Origin: Echinococcus granulosus
Taxonomy: Eukaryota; Platyhelminthes; Cestoda; Cyclophyllidea; Taeniidae
Assembly (NCBI RefSeq): GCF_000524195.1
Contig: NW_020170395.1
Span: forward strand, 585,842-649,841
DNA: 64,000 nt
Direction of reading: 5' to 3'
Position 1 is the stretch's first letter, and each line of letters starts with the position of its first letter. A program made the translations under genes and the position numbers. Below the pieces are notes generated by a model. It made no database searches, was not told the origin of the DNA, and was given only the letters and a program-made list of their open reading frames with translations. Shown here in pieces: positions 31,501 through 46,500 of the stretch.

Positions 31501-34500
31501 CCATGCGTATCTCAGTACCTTAATCTTGGTGCCACACATGCAGCGTCGGGGAGTCCTCTCCAGGGATGCATGCGTGTGAATAGGACTTTATTACACATGT
31601 AGATGGATGGGCTGGTGGAATGTTTAATATGAACGAAATACCATGATGCGAAGATGGCGATCCAACCACCCATAACAATTAATATGGTGAGGAATTACTA
31701 GGTCCGCTGGAGCGTTACGGACATGAGGGTATTGTGGTAAGTTCATTCCAGTGGCATTTGGGATTCGCTTTCTCCATTTCGTCTTCTACAATGTCCATTT
31801 CGTCTGGGTTGTTATAACTGCATATGTCAAGGCTGTCCACTCGCCGTTGGTATTCGGTGACAGTCCAAGGTCCGCTTCACATGCACGTCCCACACTGACT
31901 CACTGGTCGTCTCAACAGTGCAGGTGACCAGAGTAGCAAATGTGCACACACATTGGCACGTACACGTGCGCAGTTTTGTGCTAATTTCTTTGTGCTAACC
32001 ACCCCCTCGATGAAGTATTTGGCATGACAACTCAACTCGTTGGAAGTCCATTTGGTTTCTTTAAAAGACAGTTCTTCAGGTTTTTCTCGTCTATGTCTGA
32101 ACATGAATTAAAGACGTCACAAAGCATATACAAACAGAGGTCTGACTTGGTATCTCGATTTCTTTGTTTCGGAAGTGTCGGTAAAGGTAAAGTCTTGCAA
32201 TTGTTTTAATTTTTTAACTCAATGGAAAATAAAAACTTTACTTTTGTTCATCCTATTAGGATTTTGTGCATTGCGTTTGGACCGTAAATTTTCCTTAGCT
32301 TGTTTCTCTGCTGCAGACACCTGACTTACCTCAGAGAAGCTTATAAATGCACTGAGATCAGGAAGTGGTTATGTTATAAGCGCACAGAAGGGCTACAAGG
32401 CTAACGGCTTGGTGCAGAATCACTGGAAATACAGCATACACCGTCCTACTACGGTATTGTCCCAACTATATCACAATAATTCGGGGGACTGGAAGCCTAG
32501 ACGCTGCGCCGCTTATTTCCTTAGTGGTATTCGGTATCTAGTGTCCAGCTGATATCGCAGTAGTAATCCTTCTCGTCGTGTGGCTCAGCAAGTGGACGAT
32601 GTATCACACAACAATCAGCCTGCTTAGTAATGTCTTTCCATGAATTTGATCACTTTTTCTCCTCTTTTTAGACGCAGATGTCGCCTTTGGTCTTGGCACC
32701 ATCATTGAGGGGCCTGTTAGGGTTCGTTTTTCTCATTTTGCGCATTTTTTGTTTTCACTTCAGCATTATTGCCTCGTTAAAATTTGTCAAATCATATTAG
32801 TAACTCAGTCGTTTGCAATTGAAATTTTTTTTTGTTAAAAGAGGTTGACTATTGGCCGTCACTTTTATGAGATCTTCATCTTAAGTCGGCCAAATTGTTT
32901 CAAAAGCTTTACTCCTCTTGTTGACCTATAATTTTCTTCATTTTCAGACTCCAAAAGGAGACATCAAACGCGGCTGGGTTCAGCAGTACGCCTTCCTCTG
33001 CGATATGCGGCTCTTCATTTATGATGTGAGTAGTTTTCTCTTCGCCCCACCCACTGTTTCTGGCTGATGATTCTCTGCCTTCTAAATCTACGTAATTGTT
33101 AGCTGGATGGAGAGAGCCCATCGGTGCAATCTAGAAGGTGGTGCGATACAATAAATGCCAGTGGGTGATTTGCTGACGTTTGTTGTGCGGCTAGTGGCGG
33201 CTTGGCCGTACACGTTCCACAACCACTACATCTGCATGTGTGCACAATTATGAGAGCATTCGTTACTCCCTGGCTTTTTTGTATGGTGCGAAAAAAATGT
33301 GCTGGCAATTATGCATTCCGTGCACGAATGACCACTCTCACTCGCTGCGTCAATTGGCATTATCATATGTATTCTTGGTGACTTTTTCGCAGCACTGATT
33401 TATGCGATAATTTATTTCTTTGGATCATAGACTACCGTGGTGTTTTGTCCAGGAGGATTTGGTTCAAGATGTTGCAGTCTTTTGCAAAATGCTTCAAATA
33501 ATTTGGTAGTGCTCGAGTTGTCTTCAACGTCATTGGGAGATCACACGGGTGCAGAAGTATCCACAGAAGGCTGGTAGCATAGACAGAATGAGCAGGGCGT
33601 GTAGCCCGGCAACAAATACTTAGCATACCGTGATTTTACATGAAGATATTTTTTATTTATTTATTTAATCAGTTCTCGAATATTTTCTAGAGGGCGGTGG
33701 TTTGCATGCATTGGACATCCATTGTGGTCTTATTATAGTCAACATTTTAATGGATGTTGGTGTAAATTTAGGTGGTAATAGATCAGCTCTACCTTATTCT
33801 TGGGGTGATGCCCTTCCGTTTCAAAGTCGCATGCACCTTCTTAAATTGTTTTAGATTTTCAGCAAAATTTCCGTCTGGCTGACTTCAAATTTTAGCTGCG
33901 AAAATGGATATGGCGGTGTGAAGCCTGAAATTACAGTTATAAGCAAGGCTTAATTTACTGGAAATGCTGCTTTGATCACTATTATTACTAAATGTAATTC
34001 CAACTCCACCATGGCTGTTGTTTTCATTTTTAGGGAAATGTGAACATCATAATGGCAATTCTTTGACAGTCAGAATTATCGTAGTGCCAAATATGCCTAG
34101 GCTCAGACCAAAGTTCCGCTTACAAATGGAAAGTGGGGGGGGGGGGGGGAGGAGTTACTATAGGACAGTAGCTGGAAAAATGACAGCAGTATCAGAAAGT
34201 TGCCCTTAAATTCGGATAGCATCGTGCCTCGTGATGGCATTAGTGATTGGGACCGCCCTTCGAGGAGGACGACGACCCACCATATTCAGCGTCAGACCAT
34301 CTTATGTCCCTTACATTCATCCCAACCATTTGTTTACACTTTTTACTCGTTGGTAATTTGTATCACACCCTCAGAGCTCCCCTATCCCTTATAATGGGAT
34401 ATCCTAACCTCAATGCAAATTGGTTTATTAATTCATCGAAAACCGCACCTTTGATAAATTGCGTCGAAATGCGAGCCTACTTTTTTAATTGCATTATAAA

Positions 34501-37500
34501 TAGTTTCCAATTAAGATGGTTCATATATTCAATTCTTCTTCCTATTTACTGCATATCTTTTGTCCGAAAAATTACTACAACTTTCAACGATAGCCATTGT
34601 CAAAGTCAATTCGGAATATGTGGTGAATTGTTTCCACCAAGATCAGTACGTTTGTGGCAAACCGTTTATCCTCATCCGTCTTAGCTTGATTGACGTCTAA
34701 TCTAGATACCCTGAGATGAAATTAAAGAATGCACCCTGGCCTTTGATATCTATAATCCTATCAACGAAATCGAGCGTTTTCTGGATATACAAATGTCAGG
34801 GAGATGTTCGTTATTGGTTTATTTGTTCTTTGCACACTGCTACGAGTATTGAAGATGCGGAGGTGCCCACTCTTACACTCCTTTAATTTATGCGGGTGGC
34901 ATACATTCAAGTAAATTGAACCGGTCTGTACCCTCGTGAGATCAGTTTGCTATTCTTCCACTGGTTCTTTCCCCTCGATAGTCGAAAAGACGTATTACTT
35001 TTGCTACACCTCCGACAGATGTGTTGCGCTATCAGTCTTCGTCAATCCTACTGCAATTTAGTCCATGTTTCTACGTGGCGAATAAATTTTTTTCCACTTG
35101 GGAAGGTGATTTGTTGTTCCAGTGAAAGTTTTCATTGCTTTCTTCACCTGACTTATGGTTGTATCCTTGAGCGTGGAATTACTAGTTGCTGACGCACCGT
35201 ATGACTTCGAGCAAAAGCAGTATTGCTAAACCGATTACTCTATTAATTTGAGGCGTTTCGAATAGATTTCGCCTGTTTTACTAAGTGTAAAGTTGACGAA
35301 TCTTAAACTAACTTTCTTCTATCAATTTCCTGTTAATTTTGCAAATAGATGTCAAAATTTTTTGCCTTTACTGAGTGGTGTAAGCACCTTAGTACGGTCA
35401 TGTTTCAACTGTTCGAACGCTTCTTGTTTAGCATTAGTCTGTTCATTAAATGACTATGTCTATATGATGGGTAGGTGCTCTCACCATGCATCCGTTCGAA
35501 AACAGTTCCTGAGTGTTGACCAGTAATTTTAAACTTTTTCTGACTCGAATAGATCAGCTAGATCTTCAAAACCTGGTCTTTGAAATGCTTATTGGTTATG
35601 GATTGCCTTTCCAAGTCTTTCAATTCCCCCGGAGTAATCATGTATTAAAGCCAGTTACTCGTTTTCATTGGCATATTATGCCAATGAACTGTTTCAGCTG
35701 TTAATGGGAAAATCCTGACAATTTCAAGCCGTCATACTTAAAGGGAAATTTACTAATCGATTCATCGCAGTAGTCAGTTCAACCTGTCATTTTTATCTTC
35801 CGACCTATTCTTGAATACATAAGGGACATTGATTCAGGAACATGTTTATTATCAACATAAAGGTTGTACGTGTATGGCTTTCGTGTTTAGTAAGCTTCAG
35901 ACTTCTCGTTCACACGAAAACGTTCGATAATTTGAAATTCAGCCAAGCTAATGTCTCCTTCCTCTGCCTCACTGTCAGTGCACAGCAGTGCGTCGCGCCC
36001 GTACGGTCTACCAACCAAGTACGGAGACGTCGCGCGATCCGCGCGCATTGACTCTGGCCACCGACGGTGGCGTCGGTGGCACCGTGGCCTCACCGAGGTC
36101 GACAGGCACACTCTCTATCACCCTGCCCTACAACGGAGGTACACAAATAACCTACGAGACGGTCTACGACATCCACGGTAACGCGCCCACCTGCGTGATC
36201 GACCTCAATGTTTCTGGCTTCGAGGTCTCTCGCGTCTCCAATACCGATGTCATTCACGCCAAACGCAGTGAAGTACCACACATCCTCAAGGTACCGCGTT
36301 GATCTTCTCTCTCCTCTTGTACCTCTGAAGATGCACTTAAAACTGTGAAAACTGGGTGATAGATGCTTAGAGCCATAGGTAGTGTACATCGTAGCTGTAA
36401 TTAGTTTAATGCGCAATAATATCTGGGATCAGTATATCACCTCGTCTCCTTCTCTTTCCTCCTCCCCAACCCTCAATGAGTGAAAATGTGTTAGTAGCAC
36501 TTGAGACTGGAATTTCAAACGGTATGGGATCGAAGGCGCAGTGGTACGCAAGTATGATCGTAATTAATTTTGTTGGTAATAATATATGGACCTTAAACAA
36601 CAGTTATCATAGTACCCAGATTAATATTTCACGAAACCAGAACAATTTGTGTCATCATGCCGCATGTAAAACTAGGAAGGGTAGTCTGGACGATAAATGA
36701 TCGAAATTGCAGAAGATCAGCATCAAGAATGTTATTAATTCGATGGGCAACACCCCAGGGAACCTAGAATTGTTGCCACATCCGAAGTGGATATCAGGAC
36801 CTGTAGAGGTAGGGCAGTAGTTGATCTGTCATGGTGCATTTAGTAATGAGTGAGGCTTCAATGACGTATTGTTTGTATCTAAACTGTTTCGTTCCAGTAC
36901 CTGAATCATTCTTAAGATCGTAAAATACAGTCGTCCGTGACTAACTGTAAGCACATAAGCGTAAATCGCATTTCACATTGAGTTTGAAAACTCCTCTATT
37001 TGCTGTATATAAAGACTGATCGTCGAAAAGTTACCACAGTTATATCGATCCCCAAACCGTTTTCAGGTTTTGCGTACTGAGTTCAGCTAACTGAAAGGAG
37101 CCAGATTCTATTTCTACCATGAAACATCATGTCTTAATTTGAAAGACATTGCCAGTTATTTGTAACAGAAGCGGTTTGGCTAGTGATGCTACGCATCTTA
37201 ATCTACTGTTCAATTGCCAAAACCAGTTATACCCTGTAAAAATATCGGCCAAACTTTGAAGCTTAGACACTGTCTAAAGTGAATAAATGCTTTGTTCTGT
37301 CGACATTCGGATGTAATTTACAGATCCAATTCAGCAATGAGCGATAAGTGACATTAGAGAGATCCAAGATAGCCATGTACCAAAAGGCGTCTCCAATTAT
37401 GTGAGTGTGGATGTCAGTACAACGTGACGGCGATTCACAACAAATCTGTCCCTTTAAGGTTTGCATTCATGCAAGTCAGAGACATGTTTGCAGTCGCTCT

Positions 37501-40500
37501 ACAGCGTTTCATGCTTGGGTTACTACTAAAGGCGTCATGAGGCGTTGCTTTAAAATAAATGATCTTAAGTTTAAGGTCCAGGAACCAGTTGTATGAGCAA
37601 TGAGAGCGGAACTTCTAGCCACACCCACGAAGGTCGATTATTGAAGGATTGGCATAACTCGCGTAAAAATACACGTCCTAAAGTACCTGGGAATGGATTG
37701 TGGTGCGAAGTCGGCAAGTGCAAGAGTTGACGTAATGTTAAAAAAAGCACCCTGGCCGTGATTAGAACCATAGCCTGAATGGACCACTTCTCGACATGTA
37801 GACGTATCTCTTGAGTTATTTCTCAAAGTGTAAGGCATCTATTTGGAAGTGGCAGTATTATGAGCATACTGAAGTGCAGGAAACTAGTGACGTGGGAGCG
37901 GCCTGGACAGGACCCCATACCACCACCGTTCGGCCTGATGCGTGGGAGACTGAAGTAACCCATGTGAAAATAAAAACAGTATTCTGCTCCAAAACACTTG
38001 AATTGAGAATTGGGAGCGGAAAGTGAAATCGGTAGTTACGAGACTTGTCGTTGACTCTCCGTATAGGTGAACCCGGATGACTACGCAGGTAGCGTACCGG
38101 TGTATCTCCTCTTCGAAACGCGCGAGGAGTGCGAGCGGTGGTTCAGCGCGCTAGAGGACGGCGCACGTCTGGTCTATCGCAACTTTGCACGCACTCCTGA
38201 TTCCCAGTGCCTCCAGTTATCCCTCCTCTCCGATCCCTCGTTTCCTCTCATCAAACACATCCTATCCGCCTGTGTTCTTGGTGAGTGATCTTTCTCCTGC
38301 TGCCTCTCATGTCCTCTCCGAGTTTACGGGATGGTTTTGCTTTAATCAGTTTGTTTATATCTAATCATCTTCGACTCACCCAATTCACCGCTGTGCTCCA
38401 CTTCTAAGTGATCTTGTCGTTCATTGTCTTTTAGCCACTCGAGAATAGGCGTTTTTCGATTAAATGCTGTTCATTACTACTGGTTTTTTTATCTAGGTTT
38501 CAAGTCATGCGACTCTTTATTCTTGCTCATAAGCTTCTCTGATTTAAGAATGATTCTGCATTATATCTCTGATTCATTTTTGTTTCGCCATCCCCTTGAC
38601 AAATTAGTCTGTTTTCGCCTAAAAGCGTTTGTCTTAAGCAAATTACAGCAAAAAGCTCTGATGACCAACATGCTAACTTATCTCGGATCCAATCTCTACA
38701 CTTATCTGTCGCATAATTTCTTTCTGGATTCTTCCATGTAGACCATGAATGCAAGAATTATATTTTCTTGACTAATGGCACTGGTTATTTCATTGCAATG
38801 CTGTATCTGACCCATGCTTAATTTTCGTCGTTTTGCTACACCTCTGAACGATATGGTTTTTATCAAAAAGCAGTTCTTTTATATTAATTACCATTGGTCA
38901 ATGGTCGGAGACTACTCACAAGCTCATCTTGTTGCCGGTTTTACTTGAATTCTCCGCATTTCCTTGTTAATTGGTTCGTGTTTCCATCAAAGGCACCTAC
39001 AATGCGGCCCTCGTGATGGCCTACATTTAACCGTCTTGTTGACTTTTTGAAAGGAAATAATTTTCAAACGTGATTTTGACCCCACTGAAGGAGGTTCATG
39101 AATTTAATGCAGCAATTTTCGGTCAGGCCCAATGTTACCATGATTCTATTGGCCTCCCCGCGATAAGTTTAATCCTTTAATCTGAAATCTCTTCAGTTTC
39201 ATTCATTTCTGGCTTGTGTCGAAATGACGTTCGTGATCGCTAGACCGCATCACTCCGCGAATTTCTGAACTATTAAACACAGAAGCAATTGTCAAGTCGA
39301 TTCACCGTCGGTTTTACTTAATTCTACCTCCAACCTAATAAGAGGGTCGGTTTACTTGCTCTGAATTGATGAAGAATTTCTGAATATGCACCTATGGCTG
39401 GTTTTAACTCGGAAATAGGCCTAACTCTAAAAATGCCTAGGCCTTACACTTTCAACATCACCTCGTTCGAATTAGCATTCTCTTCACTTCTTTTGAATCC
39501 TTCGCCTTGTTCCGGGTCTCCACTACAAAATTCTGCGTTTTACTGTGCGAGGACGCATATTACTGTTGGTAAATTTGCGTTCACATAGGTTATTTTAGTC
39601 TTAGTTTGCAACCTCCTGACTCTTGATTCATTCTTGATTTCGGTAAATGCTTGAATTACGATGGTAACATCACTTGTGCTGCTCGCACAAGCTGAACATT
39701 TAAATGACCTTAACTTCATATAATTTGTTCACACTCGACCTTAGATGTGCTTCTTGCTTTTCCAGATGTTAAGCCGTCCAAGTATCCTTCTGTTGTAAAC
39801 ATAAACGCGTGATACTAATTGTATGTACTTAATGGATAAAACGTTTGACTCTTTTTCCTTACTTTCTTCAACAGATGAACACCGAATCTTAGTGGGAACC
39901 GAAGATGGTCTATACATCGTGGATCTACGCTACAAAAGTAAGTCGCCCCTTCTGCTCAAGCTTCCTCGCCTTTTGATCTTGTAAGATAACTCAGTGCAAA
40001 GTCTTCGACACCGTAGGACGTTTATTCAACAACGTCGGTAAATTGATGATAGTTCCGCTGCTTATGATTGCCGCGTGCATCACCTATTTCCACCTTAGAG
40101 ATTCAGCTGATGAAAAAAATGCACCACCACCCGTGAACATTTTCGTGCTAATAACGTAGTCTCTATATTCAAATTGAGGCGTGATAACCTATCCAGTAGG
40201 CAAATATGGTTCTGCAGAGTATACTTTTTTTGACCTTTTTCAGAATCACCAGGCGTAATGCCCAAAATTTTTCGGTCTATCAATGATTAGTTTGTCTTAA
40301 TGTACTTACGGACTGGTGTAAAAGACATCGTTTATTCATCTAGCAATTACTCTCCTGGATGTAGTGCGGGAGGACGTTCTTGAGCAACGTTTTACGAATC
40401 CTTTTAGTGGTGCAAACTCCCCCATTATTCCTCTAGTTCATGTCTGAGTACGTGCGTCCACGGCATGCAATTTGTCTAGATCCCTACAATTAAGAGGAAG

Positions 40501-43500
40501 TAGAAAGCGGTAACTCGTTCTTCTTGCCTGATTGTGAACTCTTTGGATGATTTTTTCCTTTGTACACAGATTCTGCAAGATTGAATTTGGGCAGACTAAG
40601 AGTGCATAATGCTGTTGCTGTTCTCATTTAGCCTACGCGCGGGTTGGGGAGAAGAAACCCATCTACCAGGTGGAGGCCCTGCCAGAGGAACTACAGCTTG
40701 TCGCCGTCATTCAAGGTGCGTTCTATCACTACTATCACCATCTTTCCCCTTTTCTCTATCCGATCTTTGCTACTTCTTGTCCTTTCTGTCCATTTCGAGT
40801 TTATTTTTTAACCCACACTCATGAACTCGATGGTTGTCCTCTTTCTAGATTTAGATTTGGCAGAAATTCCATCCTCTCATTCCAATCTTTTTTTTTCATA
40901 AAATGGTTGTATATTAAACCCCTCGAAATCATTTAGGATTATAGTAAGACTAAAGTAGTTAAATGTGGTCACTTTTTAGATGTAGGTTTCACATTTCGCT
41001 TTTTGGGCGAATTATTGAAGGCCTTGTGATTCCTGAGTGCTTACCACCACTTATTAACTATGTATTAGAAGTAGCTCAGTTTACCTAAAGCACCTACAGG
41101 CAGCATTAACGAGTTGAGTTGAAAATAAATCTATGTGATTGGTCATTATTTTTGAGTAGTCGGATCCTCTCTCTTGGAACAGTAGCCGAATTATCACTGA
41201 GGGAGTCACTGATCACAGAAACTTAGTTGTAGCTCGGGATAAAGGCTAAAGGAACGTAAACGCCGAATTCATCCTAATTTCGATCTAATGTGATGCTTTC
41301 AAATGATTCACATATTTCTACTTCCGAGTTGGCCCGTTCATTATGTCCACTCTTCGCATTACCGGAATCCAGAGTCTTGCCTCGATTTTACAGTCTTTTT
41401 AAAAGTCGTCTCATTTAGTTGGTGGCTCGTGAAATTGAAGACATTTGCATTTTTGCAAATCATCCCAAAATTCCCTGTTAAAGTTGCATTATAACCCGTT
41501 TTATTGCTTTCGTGTTCTTCATTTCTACCCTTGCTTACCATGCACATCGCTTTTCTGTGTAAAATCACTTCCCTTGGTTTTAAAAAACACCTTCAAGCCT
41601 ACTCCATGTTGTATGAATAATTTTATGGAGACTTCAGTTGATTACCTAAGGAAAAGTTGTTTTCCCCTGTTGGTTTTGTATGAATTTAAGAAGAACTTTA
41701 AACGCTGCATTTTTACCCACCTGACCACACCGAAATTGAACTTAGAAAACCTCCTTAAGAGGTTGTCCGTATTCCCCTTTACACCACCAATGAAGAGTTG
41801 ACTTATTTAACTTGTACAATTGATCTCCTCCTTCGCTTTCACATTCCGCAGGTCTTACTTTGGATTCATGTTATCGTTAAAGCTCTCCTTTATTATCCTA
41901 TCAACTTGATACGGATTCAGGATTCTTCTCAGTCCTCGCATAATTCACTGGTTTATTTACAAATTTCCACTAATTACCTATCCCTCTATGTCTCGTCTCG
42001 TCACGTCCTTAATTTCCGTACTCACCTATCGCTCATATAGGCCTTTGGTGTGGTAATCTTGAAATAGACTTTTGCAATCGGCTTCATTACAAAATGCAGA
42101 ACTGAGAGACTAGTGCAGATCAAATGACAGCAGACTGGGAATACTCGCGTAGTTGCATCCATAATTATTATATTGTATTAAAATAAACTGGTACGGGAAT
42201 TAACCTGTTTCTCCTCTTTCCCTTCTTCTCTCTTTACAGACAAGCAGCACCGTCTGCGGCTGGTCCTCTCGGGAGCGATAGAGGGTATGAATTACGAAAA
42301 GATTCGCGTGGCAGACCCCAAGTCGGGCGTATCTCTCCTGGCGCACGGCTGGTCGCGCGGTCACACCGCCTATCTCCTCTGCGCAGCGAGTAGCAGTATT
42401 AGTGGTGTGTGGGTGTATGAGGTGGTACGAGAAGCCTCACGGCACCGCCGCCTCCTCGAACTCCCCCCACCCCCCTCCGCCTCGCAAATCCAGGCCCTCT
42501 GTCTCGTCCGTGATGGCGATTGTCTGGCTGTCGGCTTCGAGAGTGCCTTCGTAATCTACAATGTCTGGTCCCATGGGACCATCAATGGTGTGTCTCTTCT
42601 TTGTTGGTCAAATAATGCTTGTGCAGTTCTAGGTACTTTTTAATTACAGTGATGAATAAGTCTTGACTGTCACTTCACAAAAGCGATAACTTTCAGCAAC
42701 TGTTAATCATGGATGTGTGTGAGGTTACTGTTTAGGGTTGACATGTTTTATTAAATAGTTAACTAATAAATGTGTCTAGTTAGGGATAGGCTGCTAAAGT
42801 TCCGCCTGCATGATCTCATTCGGGATCAATAATGCTCCCTTCAAAGTGTCTTCGCTGTGGTAATCGTCAAAATCAAGCTGTGTATTATAGAGTTTAAATA
42901 GCTAAATTTTTGAACATTATTAATCACTACAATGGGGAAAAATTGCTTTGTTGGTTCGCAAATGTAATTGGGAAGGATCCTTATTGAAGCTTTTCTGGTG
43001 TTTTTTACTGTAGAACTGTGGAATTACCTATGTGAAAATCGTTTATAATATGAAGAGTTAGTATCCTTCGGTGAATCACTTCTCGAGTTTAGACACTCAG
43101 CATTGTCATCATTTTCATTTTTACTACCCTTCAGTTCTCTTGGAACCCTCGTGCATCGATCTGGACCCGAGTTTGTTGATGTTCCGTCAAAACCGATTTG
43201 CAGCACAACTGGCCGTCTCTGTGAACGTCGATGAATTTCTTCTCGTCTTCGAAAGTAAGTTAACTGGCCCATTTATGGCACTAAATTTCATTTTTTTTTT
43301 TTAATGGTGAATTTGTCTAAATCAGTGACAGAATTGGTAGCTTGATGTTCTATCTCTGACGTATACAGGTTTGTGGACACATGTCTAAAATTAGTAGTTT
43401 AGATCCGGGAGCTTTCGACAGTTAATTTGCTTTCTCTTGGCTAACAATTAGGTGCGTCAGTGACAACAAATTCATTTACATTATCGTGCGTTGAAATTTT

Positions 43501-46500
43501 TATGCATGAACAGAACATGGCAGCTCCGGGTAACTTGACGTTTTGTTTTATCATCATATCCCGTATCTGCTTGTACGTTACTCATCCTGGTCTCTCTAAT
43601 AGTAGAGGCGATTTCTGAAATACAGAGGTTATGCATTCACCTATTTTAACATTTCAGCAGCTCAGTTCCAAGTACCAGTCTCTGTTAATTATGGTGTCAC
43701 TAAATATCTCTCCTTTTTCCTTTTACCAGACTGTGGGATCTACGTAGACAGTCAGGGACAGTTGACACGTCAAGTTTACCTCTTCTGGCCAGCCAAACCA
43801 TTACCCCACGGCTTCGCCCTCCGCCAACCATTCCTTTACGTCTTCACAGAAGCAGGTCTCTTCCTCTTCAACGTAGAGACTTCAACATGGAGCGCCTCTG
43901 CTGCGGGTTTACGTCGTCTCCGCCCTCTCAACACCTCTGACGGTCACCTCTGTCTCATGACGCATTCAAGTATCCAAGGCCTCTCCAAGTTGGTCAACAG
44001 TGGCGGCAGTAGCAGTAGTGGTAGTGCTAACGGGGGTAGCAGTAGTGGCAACGTTAGTGGTATTGGTATCGGCGGGTTCAGTGGCACCGCTAACGCCTCT
44101 CTAGTCTACCTCCCACCTCCGAGACAATCAATGTTCGCCTCTGTGCAGCGGCGCAGAACTAATGCTTCCCTCCTCACCTCCTCGCCTCTCACCCGACCTC
44201 TGGGTGTAGGTGGCAGTGGCATAGAGAGGCAGCTGGAATTGAACAATGTCACCCTCCTGGATGCCAATACTAGGGCTCGGGTGAGTAAGACAATCTGTAG
44301 TGTGGATCTTTTCAAAGTAAATATCCACTTATTAAAAAGTATTAGAGGAGTTAGCCTAGCTACTCGTGCGCAGTGTCGCTGCCTCTTCTTGCTTTGGGTA
44401 TGAGTTAGCCTTCAGCTTAATGTCCATTTGGCTTCATTTTTGTGTGAAAGTCCCTCAGAAAAATAGACGATTTTTGTAATTCAACTTCTTTAAGCATTAT
44501 ATTACCTTGATGTCTAAATGGGACATCAAAAGTAGTGCATCGGGATCAATTTTTAAGGCAGACTTGCTTTTTGCCAGAAAGTGTCGACTGAACCGTAACT
44601 GATGTCACTGCTCCCATGATTGACCATTTTTGTAAGCTTCCATTTACAAATTTAAAAATACAACTTTTATAACTTCCAAATTTTCGCGTTTATAATTGCA
44701 TCAGATGATTTACATGTTTCACACTGTAGTTTCAAATTCAGCGTGATCTTCTCGTGTGCTTGATCATCGGACAATGGCTAAAATGAATTATTAAAATTTT
44801 TCATTTGTCCCAATGATGTTATGCTAGAGTCTGTAAATCTATTTTCACTCTATTTATCACCTTTTAATTTACAGAATCGATGGATGGGTCTTAAACCATT
44901 GTTAATTATCGGGCAACATTAAACCTGTGTAAGGGAACAAATAGCATTTTACAATATAAGTAGATCCATTTATTGGATAAATTAAGGTGGCCTGTTAAAA
45001 GAGTTTCCTAAAAGTACCGGCCACCTTACTATGCGTGAATTGGCCAAATCTTCATACGACTGGAATTCGTCGACTCTTCGAGCTACCCGTGCTACCTTCC
45101 TGGTCCAGCTAGTTTTAGGTCGGCTCTTTCACGATTTAATAAAAAGTACTCTGCAAAAAAACTTTTCGAAAAATAAGCACGAATCGAAATTTTCGTTCAG
45201 AATTTGTAGTAACAAGGCACCCTTTCAATAACTTTTAAAATAATTGGATTTGTACATTCGATAATCCAATGCTCCAGTTGCTTTATCTTTTGTAGTGAAT
45301 CGGTTCCAGTCCTGTTTTAGCCCATATTTTACTGCCAATTAAGCGTACGGCGAATGGTATTCCAAGTAATTTACAAAGATGGTAAAACTATTCATGTGTG
45401 AACCAGCATGTGCGAGTGTTAATGTCATTACTGATCAGTCATTCGGTGTGATATATTACCCCCTCCTGCGCGTTTGACAGGTTTGCATGTGCTAGCATAA
45501 TACATATACCTGCGTGCATCCGTAAATACTACTATCCCCCTTCTTCCTCTCCTGCACACACACCCGCAGAAGTCGAGACACTTCTCCATCTTCTCCCGCG
45601 GTCCGCTCTTTGGTCCCCTCTTGGATTCAATGCCGTCGGACCATGGGACCACTTCGGAGGGTGGTGGTGGCGGTGGACTGGCCGCCTCCAGCACCACCAC
45701 CTCGGGCTCGCGGCTCATCTCGGCCCCCTCGGACTTCCAGCATCTCGCGCACCAGGGCCCCGACGTGCGCATCCACTTTATTGATCTGGCACAGTCGCAA
45801 CGCATCACCCGCTACTCTACCGGCAACTTCTCTCTCCCTGTCGAACCATCCATTGGCGCAAAAGAGCCGAGGACGCATCGCGACTCACAGGCGTCCCTGC
45901 ACTCCAGCTCATCTCGTCAGTCTACTGACCAGGTGTGGTTCTTTTTCTCTCATCCGCTTACAATTGTTAGCCTTTGCTATTAATTTTGCTTTACAGTAAG
46001 TTGTTAGGACCAGGAGAGGGTTCTCCTTTATTGTCTTAATGTGAAAATGACTGGGATATGGTTTAGTAAGCTGCGATAAGTGTGTCTGATAAAATTTTTT
46101 TCTCTGAATAGCCCTTAACGTGCTGTTTCAAAGTTGTCTCTGTTAGATGCTTACAGAGATTACAAGGAACTAATTTTTGACGAATCGACTATAGTCATAA
46201 ACCGCTGATACGCCCATTCTATGCTTAAATTTCGTTAGGTACTTTTCGTTAAGTGGTGTGTAGGCCTTTTTTGGTCCCACGATTAGAATGTGTTTGGAAA
46301 ATTGTTTAATGCGCTATCTACTTGGCTCCATAAACTATCAAAATATATCACTCTGAAGATGTTTTCGCTTGATGACTTAATGCCTCATGTACGCCAAATT
46401 TTGCGGCATAAAATCGCTTCGCCCCTGCGTTGCAGGCCACTCTCAAAACCAGCAGCTCAGCCTAAAAAGTTCAATTTAATGTAGAAGCCATTCCATACCA

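Noticed and set aside
36480..37840. Protein-like broken frames on the minus strand of MRCK intron 19 as a retroelement
   Set aside because: No reverse transcriptase, protease or integrase motif could be read, so there is no basis for a call.
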